DNA from: Tetrapyrgos nigripes
Taxonomy: Eukaryota > Basidiomycota > Agaricomycetes > Agaricales > Campanellaceae
Direction: 5' to 3'
NCBI GenBank assembly: GCA_013368315.1
Contig: JAACJM010000005.1
Span: forward strand, 248,001-312,000
Length of the DNA stretch: 64,000 bases
Below the pieces are notes generated by a model, which was not told the DNA's origin, made no database searches, and saw only the letters and a program-made list of their open reading frames with translations. How positions within the stretch are numbered: the stretch's first letter is position 1; every line of letters begins with the position of its first letter. Positions 56,395-64,000 of this stretch are shown piece by piece. The position numbers and the translations under genes are program-made.

Positions 56395-58975
56395 TTACAC
56401 TAAATATTTTGGTTTCTTTACTCCATGCTTCTTCAGATACTTGTCCAGCACTATGCATTTGTCAATGCTCTGCAAGTCCTGCCATGTCACATCACCATCA
56501 ACCCAGGAAACTTCAAACATAAGCTCGCCCCATGACCTTTGGTGCTGAAGAATGCAGTTTATGATGCACTCCTCTGACGAATTACTGTCAGTTTCGCTAT
56601 CACTGCCACCTTCATCTACCTCTTCGACAGGACTCTCTTCGCCTTCAAGAACCTCTTCAGCTGAATTGATGTCACTGGCCGATTCTCGTCGACTTGCAGG
56701 AATTTCGTCTTCGCTCTCTACTATGGATGTGGGATCTTCAGTTGCGTTGGTGTCATTTCGTTTTTGAACAGGTTTGGGTCTGGGTCTTGGCCTTGGCCTT
56801 TGGTGTGCTGGGGCAATAACCAGGATTCCGGAGTCATCATCTTGAGAACTTGATGATGTGTCACTGGCTGCTCCCCAATCAAACTCTTCTCCATCATCCG
56901 AGATACTAACCACTTGGGTAGCCCCTCTTTCTCTCCCTCTCCCTCACCCTTGTCCCTGTCCCTGTCCCCGGCCTCTTGTTCCTCTACCTCTAGCCCCACC
57001 TCTTGCTCCACCCCTCCCATGCTGTCGACCCACACTGATCTGAGCAGCTGCACCTTTCTTTTCAAGTCGTTTGCCTTCCTTTATCTTCTCCTTTTCCACT
57101 CTTTTCCTTTCTTTTTCCTCTGCCACTTGTCTCTGCTTCTCTGCCCGTTCACATGCTTTCTGTTCCTGAGCTGCCTTCTTCTCAGCATCTTTTGCAGCCT
57201 TGTCCAGTCCCTTTTCGTGAGCTTTGATGGCCGCCTTGATTTTCTTGAACTTTGGCTGCAATTCCTTAAACACATCCTTCATTTTTGCCCCCCATGTGCT
57301 CTAAGCCAGAGCATCCAGCATCTCTATTGACGTCATCAACCGAGCTCCTTCAAAATAGACCGTCTTCTTCTTCGTGGTCCGATCGAATGCTCGTTTCCGA
57401 AGATCCGCATTCTCGACTTCCATCAGCTTCATATGCACATACATCTCTGACATACCCTCAACACACTTCTCGACAAGGACCTGAAGCTCTTCATTTTCGA
57501 GTATCACATTTGCACGTGTGGCATTTTTTCGTCGTTTCTTCGGCAACTCCACACTGAGTCCGGTCACTGAGGGTTCAACAGAATGGTCGTCTGAAGATGG
57601 TGTCTGACTTGAGTCAACGACAGGTGTCAAGAAAGAGGGAAAGTGCGGAGGGATTGGAAGAGCTGCTTTAGTGGTGGTGTTTTTGGATGGCTCCATCATA
57701 TCGGGGGTGATGACGTTATGGTTCAGTGGATGGATACCACACGCTGCAAATGCAGAGATAATGTTGGGTGGAGTGATTGAACTTCCGCGAGCTGCAGCGT
57801 AGTAGAAAAGTACATTGTATTTGTCAGCCCGATGTGCTAGAATGGTCATCAGTATCACATATGGAAATGAAAACAGAATAAGGCATACCCAGCTTCGTGA
57901 CTAATGATTTCCACTTCTTTGCCACTGGGCTGAAAACTCCAACATCGCAGGGCTGCAAGGCATGGGTAGTATGAGGTGGCAAACAAATCACGAGAATCCG
58001 ATGCTCTTCTGCAAAATTGCAGAACCGAAATGTACAGTGGGAATTGTGACCGTCAAGGATGAGAAGCCGCCATTTGATTTGATCTTCAAGACTGGGATCA
58101 GGTCTTGTGTTGGGCTCAAAATCTTTTTTGAGCCACATTGCACCAAGTTGTTGATCAGTCCAGCCATTCAGAGAGGTAGAGATGCTAAACAAGAGGTAGG
58201 CTTTAGAGTGCTGAAATGTACACAAGAAACTTGGGATACTCACCTGGCGCCATCTGGATTGTTCTCTCCCCATCCCAGATCTCTTTTCACAGCCTCAAAG
58301 ATGAAAGAAGAAGGATATAGACATTTACCACTAGCATTGACAGCCTCGATGATGGTAATCAAGTCGCGATTCCCACTATGGACAGAGTACACAGACTTTT
58401 GGTCTCGGTCAACCGAAGCCTTGATCCTTGCTCCAACACCCAATTGAATCCCCTTTTCATCCATGTTCCATATATCCTGAGGCTTGATATGATATTCCGC
58501 AATGACCGACTCTAGCAGATCGAAGTATTCATTGACTGATTTGGCGTTGAGTGCCTTCGCTCTGCATGCTTCCAGGGATGTTGTAAGCTTGAGTTTGAGG
58601 TTGGGACGGCGGTCAACGAAAATGCCTCAGCCACATTGTTCCGAGTTCTCGACCACAGATATACGCAGCATAAGTACCCAACAGAGAAAGTGTCAGAGGA
58701 ACACCTCGTCGAGCTCTGACACTTGCCCATTCTTCCACTACTTTCTCCTGCGCATTTGACAGATTCTGCTGATGTTCATGGGCTTCTCTACGGGTGGGCA
58801 CTCCTTTTAGACGTGTACCAAGTGTGGCTCATGGGACTTTGTAAAACTTTGCAACAGCACGCTGGGATCGGCGAGGGTCTTGTAACATGGCATCAACAGC
58901 ATACTGGAGTTGCTCCTCTTGGCTGGCATCAGGATCATCGAGTATATCAAGGTTAAGAGGTGGTTTAGGCAGCAT
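56395..58975 (-). mobile_element. Broken pogo-type (DDE_1) transposase with C-terminal chromodomain
   Basis: From ATG 58975 (MLPKPPLNLDILDDPD) the - strand reads a psq-type helix-turn-helix (MLQDPRRSQRAVAKFYKVP, then a stop), a CENP-B-like segment (GVPTRREAHEHQQNLSNAQE), and the DDE_1 catalytic domain: MDEKGIQLG, LILDGHNSHC and QPCDVGVF, giving the three acidic residues. The C-terminal region (57858-57304) ends in EMLDALA and a TAG. In the same frame a Lys/Glu/Ala-rich coiled linker and RG-rich repeats follow to 56944. After one frameshift, an acidic Ser/Asp-rich stretch leads to a chromodomain-like end (CIINCILQHQRSW, FEVSWVDGDVTW, CIVLDKYLKKH) with stop at 56395. At least two nonsense codons and one shift show that this copy is inactive. 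TIRs were not found. Confidence 0.8.
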
Positions 58976-61300
58976 TGGGAAAGAATGGGAGTACAAGGGG
59001 TAGAGGTCAGCCCGCTAACGATTCGGACGGTTGTTAAATCATGTCAAGCAGGGGTATATTACACTAATCTGACGTTACAGCTAGTGCAATGTGCTAAAGG
59101 TCTGAAGAGAGATGTTGGTCTTTTCCGACAAAAACCCCGCATAAAGATGTTCCCTAAGCAGACATTCTGTGAGACAATCACCATGAGTCCTGCCCAAAAA
59201 GGTAGCTTGAAGGTATGTTTACGCACCTCTGACAGCGTTTGGCCATAGTGTTATTCAGTCCTACCCTAAGCCTTCTTGTCGTAGCCATTGCACATGAGGC
59301 CGATTTAGAGAATGGAGGCTGCTGGAGCATCAAAAAAAAAGGTTAAAAATCAAAGACATGCAATAACGCACTGAGAGAGATATTGAGACTAAGACTGCCA
59401 AGTCTCATTGTGTTCTGAAGTCTTTTGAGCATGGGAGACGCTGGACAAGGAGGGTTCTTGAGAACTATGTGGAGGAGCAGTCATTCAGGTAGATTGCACC
59501 CATAGGACGAGGAGGTGTATGTGAAGGCAAGAGAAGCCGTTGTGACAGAAGCGTGGGCACGAGGGCGTTAATGAAGTGCAAAAAGAACGTAATAGAAGGA
59601 GATAGTGCTGAGCTACAGCTGAGAGGTCTGTCCTGTGTCCTTGCTTACCTAAGGATTTTACGTCATTTCCATCAGATCATGTCAAACTCTGCTGATATCT
59701 CAGCTCTCACTGCACGCCTCTAAACGAGGTTTTGTATGCAAAGAGGAAGGACATACACCACCAACTGAGTTTAAGATCCTCCCGATGCGAGACATAGATA
59801 TCAGTGCAATGAAACGTAAGAATGTGCCTCTGAGATCTGTGAAATGTCTGTAGAAGCTCGAATGGTAGGAATCCCCACGAAAGACCTGAACGGCAATCTC
59901 GCAGGAAGGTGTCATGAGCAAACAGCTTTTTGACTGCATGTCGATGTTTGCCTGACATTCCTGGCATCTCGTAGCAAGCTTTACTCTTAAAACCTCCTGG
60001 ACACATTATCGTTGTCCTCAATCCTCAGCAACTGCAAGTCCAATTATCCTGCCCTCAAGCAGTGATCACGAGCTGGTTGAAAAACCACAAAGCCGCCAAT
60101 GCAATTTTGCTCCGCTGCTTTTCCTTCATCAACTTCATCCTTCAGCAGATCAACTCAACTCAACTTGTGCAATTCAGAGGTGATGGACTTCTGCAACAGT
60201 GCGTGCCAGTGGTCACTGCAGCTTTCCTTGTTTACTGACATCTCTACTTGCAGTACTTTGGTAGCATGGGGGTTTCTTGCATTAAGTCGAAGTCAGGATG
60301 TTTTGTTTTTTCATCCTTAGGTGTGTGCAATAATTTAGAGCAATGCAGCCCTCGTTCTCACCGTGACACCATCTCTATGTCTCGCAGCATATCAAGTTAG
60401 CATTGTGCATACAGTATTCTCTTGGTATTCTTCCATCTTCAGTTCAATATTATCCTTCAGGACTAGTTAGGCACTACTCTCCAGATAGCCATCCCTCTGT
60501 ACGTCGTCACTTAAACTTTGCTGTCCACCCTCCAAATCCATTGGTGTTTTACATTACAAAGTTACTATGCTAGTGTCATGATATGTCGTTGCAAGCTATC
60601 TTATAGCCCTGCTATATACCTTTTCTCCGTAATTCATGTGAATATAATATCATAGTTATGCATTCTCGAGAGCTTGTGTTGCCACCGTAAGACTGAGGCA
60701 TCTGCCATATGGCATCGTTGCGTGAACGGGGAACCATTGCTTCGCTGAGACTGACCCAAGCTCATTAAGACGTTTTGAAAATATTTATACAATCGGGTGA
60801 TATTCTAAGGTGGTCTCGGACGGGAAAACGTCGTATGGAGACTGCCTGTCTGGAGAAGCCGCTGTGTTAGTGGAATTAGGTCTTGAATTGACGTAGTTAA
60901 AATCTCAATCTGAGGTTTGCCCCAGGTCATCCTAGGAACATTGTGGGAATGTCCTACCGAGATGCCAGCCAGTTGGTGGTGTAGTAGTCTACTTTGAGCC
61001 CCCAGGCGTTGTCCCGGACCTCTCCCTTTCAAAGATATTCTACAAGTGGCCAGCTTCCTAGTGTGGCCAGCTTCTTGGTACAGAATAGTAGTTCCGACTA
61101 ACAACCTTTGCGACGCCAACCGAAACTATCCCCTATGTCCTCTTGGATCCCGGAACATCACATGTGACCATAACTCGTGACGTGACCGTAACCCGTGACG
61201 TGACAGTAGCTCGTGACATGTTAGTGACTTGTGATGTGACGCAATTAAATCAGCAAAGTCGCGAATAAAAATCTGATAAAATCCGGAAAAAATCCTGATT
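58976..61300. other. Gene-poor region, no gene supported
   Basis: Only short frames without domains are present on both strands (for example 59707-60021 on - and 60099-60320 on +). AT content and stop density are higher than in the gene-rich half. The sequence probably consists of old transposon remains beyond recognition. Confidence 0.4.
61161..61241. repeat. Minisatellite, period about 20 bp
   Basis: Four to five imperfect copies of a unit like CGTGACGTGACCGTAACC (variants CATGTGACCATAACTCGTGA and CGTGACAGTAGCTCGTGACA) follow in tandem. It lies just beyond the RLI1 fragment. Confidence 0.75.
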
Positions 61301-61456
61301 GCTGCAGGCTGACCCTCAAAGACAATGACACGATCGGTAAGGTAGGTGGCCATGATGAAATTGTGCTCGATAACGAATGCAGTCTTTTTTTGGCATGAAG
61401 AATGGAATTGCACGTGAAGACAGTAGATCACCGTTTGATGACCTTGCTAGCTGTAT
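61301..61456 (-). pseudogene. RLI1: Captured fragment of RLI1/ABCE1 (ribosome recycling ATPase)
   Basis: RLI1 (ABCE1) is an essential twin-ATPase iron-sulphur protein that splits ribosomes. On the - strand about 45 codons match its second ATPase domain: ASKVIKR (61453-61433), ILHAKK, and after a frameshift [18 protein letters not shown] followed by VIVFEGQP. This includes the switch-His region (EHNF). The shift lies in an A run lengthened to seven at the HAKK/TAF joint, and about 20 extra bases separate KR from ILHAKK. Homology ends at GQP; the next sequence is unrelated. No other part of RLI1 is visible nearby, so this is a gene fragment, not the functional gene. Confidence 0.8.
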
Positions 61457-62240
61457 TGAAATATGTATGATCGACATTCAGAATCACGAAAGTACTTGAG
61501 GATCTCTTGCCAACTGGGAGGGTCCTGTAAACAATATTGATGTAGCTTTTCAGGAAAAGAGAAACAGGCAGCATACCTCGTAACGACCAAGGCTTTAATT
61601 TTCCAGCCAGAATCCTGAGTGCGGTACTTCGTACAAGCCAGGAGAAATGATTAATGAGGAAATCAGACCAATAGCCTTGGCGGTCTCCCAAGGGGTCTTC
61701 AAAATGATATGACCAGACCAGACGTTCCTTTTTGGTCATAAGGTCCAGCTTGACCCCCCCCCTCCCCCCTCTCCTTCCTAAAATGGTAAGTGATAAGATA
61801 AATATTGCTTACAAATCATGAAACCAGATCAATTTTTCCTCCTGGTTACCTCTCAGGCCCTCTGCTAACCTACAGATGCAGTGGATTAGTGATATATTCT
61901 GTGTGACATCTATCATATTGAGGTAGCAAATCATTTTCTGACAATGTTTGTGATGTGGCACTGGTGGTGACATCACTGATCATGGGAATTACATGCCATT
62001 TAAAGCTGAGAATGGGCCTGAAAGGTCATTACACATAGCTTTTATGGGTCCTGAGTATGTTTTGTGCACTTTCAGATCCAAATTGCCTCATAAAGTAAGT
62101 CTATACACCCTTCAGGTGATGATGTACCTTTTGGTCATAAGGTCTCTCCACACCCCCCCTCCCCTTGATTTTCAAAGGGTATAAAAGCGAAGAAAGGCTA
62201 AGGTAAGTGGTTTGATTATCCTTTCAAAAAATATACAGGA
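61457..62240. other. Gene-poor region with two direct repeats
   Basis: CCTTTTTGGTCATAAGGTC followed by a C-rich tract (61727-61775) is repeated as CCTTTTGGTCATAAGGTC plus a C-rich tract (62128-62164), about 400 bp apart in the same orientation. No coding region is recognised between them. Confidence 0.55.
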
Positions 62241-62265
62241 AGGGGACAAAAGTTGGGGAGAGAAA

Positions 62266-62366
62266 GGACATCCAAGTCGACACCATCCAGCTCGCAACCT
62301 AAGCCAACCTCCAAGTCGAGTTTATCCCGCTCGCAACCAAAACCGAACTCCAAGTCAACTTCATCC
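62266..62366 (+). repeat. Short tandem repeat, period about 42-45 bp, coding-like
   Basis: Two and a half imperfect units with CCAAGTCGA..CATCCAGCTCGCAACC-type sequence lie in a frame giving SKSTPSSSQPKP, SKSSLSRSQPKP, SKSTSSS. It looks like a low-complexity coding repeat of a small unassigned gene. Confidence 0.5.
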
Positions 62367-62715
62367 AGCTTGCTTGAGAGTCCCAAACCGAAGTGTATGG
62401 AATGCCTACAAACATGCCTAACCCACCTCCACCACCTCCACCTTCACAGAATAACACTCACACACCTAATTGAGGTCGGAATCCGAGCATGGGTATGTTG
62501 AAAGAAAATCATAGCAAAGACCAGTGATACAATGGGCAGTTTGACCTTGATTCAAAAATTTGAAGGTATAATGGCGTGCTGTTGTTTATCAAACATAGGG
62601 CAGAAGTCAAAGGATTGGACAAAAAAACCCTTTTGTGCCACTACTGATTCCCCGACTCATAAAAATCTCCGTACCCTAAGTGACAAGTTCAGTATTGTCC
62701 CTCTGTTCATTCCCA

Positions 62716-63063
62716 ATGTCATCTAAGAGAAAACCTCCGTCTACGCAGAACACTTCGTCATCGTCTAGACCAAATCGTTCATCGTCGACAGAGAATTCTG
62801 CAACGTCCTCTAGGCCGAATCGTTCATCTACTACACAGAATTCCACGAACTGTTCATCGTCTGGGCCAAGTCGTCCGTCGTCTATGCAGAATCGTTCATC
62901 GACTGCGCAAAATCCTTCGTCCAGGCCTAACTCTGCATCATCTACGCAGAAACCCTCTTCCAAGCAACCTGCTCCTGAAACTAGGTCGAAGAAATCGAAA
63001 AAAGCGACCCGATCCGCATACCCTGAGATCAGGTGCCAGAAAAGGCTAGAGGTACTATTGTGA
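62716..63063 (+). CDS. Low-complexity Ser/Asn/Pro repeat protein, unassigned
   Basis: The frame from ATG 62716 (MSSKRKPPSTQN) contains about eight imperfect repeats of the form SSSRPNRSSSTEN (62740-62970), then a basic segment (RSKKSKKATRSAYPE). A donor-like GTACTATTGTGAG follows at about 63053, so further exons may exist: downstream frames give VKQKFANRFSTLQDFSTLV and, after a shift, ARLNYFNNGARGNSLAKD. I do not recognise the family. The repeat region is unlike its neighbours and may belong to a transposon-borne ORF. Confidence 0.35.
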   Translation: MSSKRKPPSTQNTSSSSRPNRSSSTENSATSSRPNRSSTTQNSTNCSSSGPSRPSSMQNRSSTAQNPSSRPNSASSTQKPSSKQPAPETRSKKSKKATRSAYPEIRCQKRLEVLL

Positions 63064-63442
63064 GTTTCAAGTTTCTGCATTTAGAAGGTAAATACTCACA
63101 TGAAGATACTAGCGCGCCTTTCAAGTGCATATGCATGGCGTGGGGGCTCGCCAACAGAACATCCCCACCTGCACAACCAGCTCCTACTGTCAAGCAGAAG
63201 TTTGCCAACCGGTTCAGCACTCTCCAAGATTTCTCGACACTGGTGATGAACTTGGGCAAGTGTGATCCTGAAAAAGTCCACAGCAAACGCATTGAAAAAA
63301 GCTCGCCTTAACTATTTCAACAACGGGGCAAGAGGTAACAGCCTTGCAAAAGATGTAGCCCTGGTAGACGAATCAAGCATCCGAACGTTCTTTGCGCTGT
63401 TTGATTCCTACAGTTTCGAGGTTTGGTGCCTTGACTTGTCTG

Positions 63443-63793
63443 CTAGTGCCTCGGAGCTTGATGCTTGAGAGCTGCTTGTTGAAACCTGAGACCAAGACCG
63501 AAATCAAGTAGGCATGAAGATCTCCTGTCTCCGCTTTCCTGGCTCAACTCGTCCAAATCCATGTTCGCTTCATGGTCGGTATACTCCTCATACTCCTCCT
63601 TTGGTTCATCATCATCAGTGTTGTAGTCATCGCTCTCGTTGCTTTTCTCCTTGGCTTTTTCCTTTCCCTTTCCCTTTCCCTTTCCCTTTCCTTTCCCTTT
63701 CCCCTTTCCCTTTCCCTTTCCCTTCTCCTTCCTCCCAATACCCCATTGTTCTGTAATATCTATGCTTCCGTACATCTTTCTGATCGTATCCAA
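63443..63793 (-). CDS. Hypothetical frame with Lys-Gly dipeptide repeat
   Basis: The frame gives IRKMYGSIDITEQWG, then about ten Lys-Gly repeats encoded by the hexanucleotide tract at 63661-63727, and an acidic segment (DDYNTDDDEPKEEYEEY). The stop is at 63443. The sequence upstream on the - strand (63800-64000) can be read as an older continuation but contains stops. I recognise no domain. It may be part of a larger gene beyond the window or a decayed transposon ORF. Confidence 0.3.
   Translation of the reverse strand: MDTIRKMYGSIDITEQWGIGRKEKGKGKGKGKGKGKGKGKGKGKEKAKEKSNESDDYNTDDDEPKEEYEEYTDHEANMDLDELSQESGDRRSSCLLDFGLGLRFQQAALKHQAPRH
63661..63727. repeat. Hexanucleotide microsatellite (CCCTTT)n
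   Basis: About eleven units of TTTCCC on the + strand, with one interruption (CCTTTCCC) and one expanded C run. On the - strand they encode alternating Lys and Gly in the frame above. Confidence 0.9.
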
Positions 63794-64000
63794 TCCTTTT
63801 CCGAAACTTCTTTTTCTTTTATTTCAAACTTCATTCCCTTTCATCCCGAACACTTTCCGATCATTCATTTCCGATTCATATCCGAGCTCCACTATTAATC
63901 TCCACAACGGATCCCATTTCGGATAACTACCGGACAGCTTGTATCTAATCTCCAAACTTACTCCACTTCATCTCCAATCTGTTCCACTTTGTTTCCACTT

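Overview
The window is nuclear DNA of a filamentous fungus, most likely an agaricomycete (mushroom-forming basidiomycete). The signs are many short introns of about 50-60 bases with GTRNGT/YAG borders, closely packed genes on both strands, a DUF6533/DUF6534-type membrane gene (a family expanded in Agaricomycetes), paralogous P450s, and Copia, LINE and pogo transposon remains. No tRNA, rRNA or CRISPR was seen. The species cannot be named from the sequence.

Gene-rich part (about 0.9-47.7 kb). Every intact host gene is on the + strand: P450 paralogue A (884-3342); an NADPH oxidase, probably NoxB (4475-6635); the AAA/VWA protein VWA8 (7149-12736); the retromer subunit Vps26 (13009-14488); two paralogous extended short-chain reductases (15031-16482 and 19123-20580) flanking a decayed third fragment and a LINE fragment; a degenerate DUF6533/6534-type membrane gene (21068-23338); a CaMK-type kinase (24228-26945); a coiled-coil protein (27500-30268); an alpha/beta hydrolase ending in a peroxisomal AKL signal (31427-33082); a broken recent copy of that hydrolase joined to the back half of an unrelated broken P450 (33533-36352) that holds a 130-bp hairpin; a family X DNA polymerase of the lambda type (37002-41567); purine nucleoside phosphorylase (41789-43041); a 5'-truncated LINE with poly(A) and a 17-bp target duplication; and P450 paralogue B (45138-47740).

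Transposon-rich part (about 47.7-64 kb). A decayed Copia element on the - strand is split by a 1.48-kb terminal-inverted-repeat element with a readable target duplication. It is followed by an unassigned stretch with gene-like fragments, a broken pogo/DDE_1 transposase whose open frame appears to run into a basic linker, RG-rich and acidic segments and a C-terminal chromodomain, then sparse DNA with a captured fragment of RLI1 (ABCE1), minisatellites and low-complexity ORFs.

Most host genes are unrelated housekeeping or signalling genes (redox signalling, endosomal sorting, calcium signalling, DNA repair, purine salvage), so the window is not a single pathway. The two P450s, the reductases and the hydrolase could serve secondary or xenobiotic metabolism, but they are scattered and no backbone synthase is present, so I do not call a biosynthetic cluster. 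I found no clearly new biological system. The observations most worth following are the chromodomain-tailed pogo transposase, the nested TIR element, the hydrolase/P450 chimaera with its hairpin, and the captured RLI1 piece.
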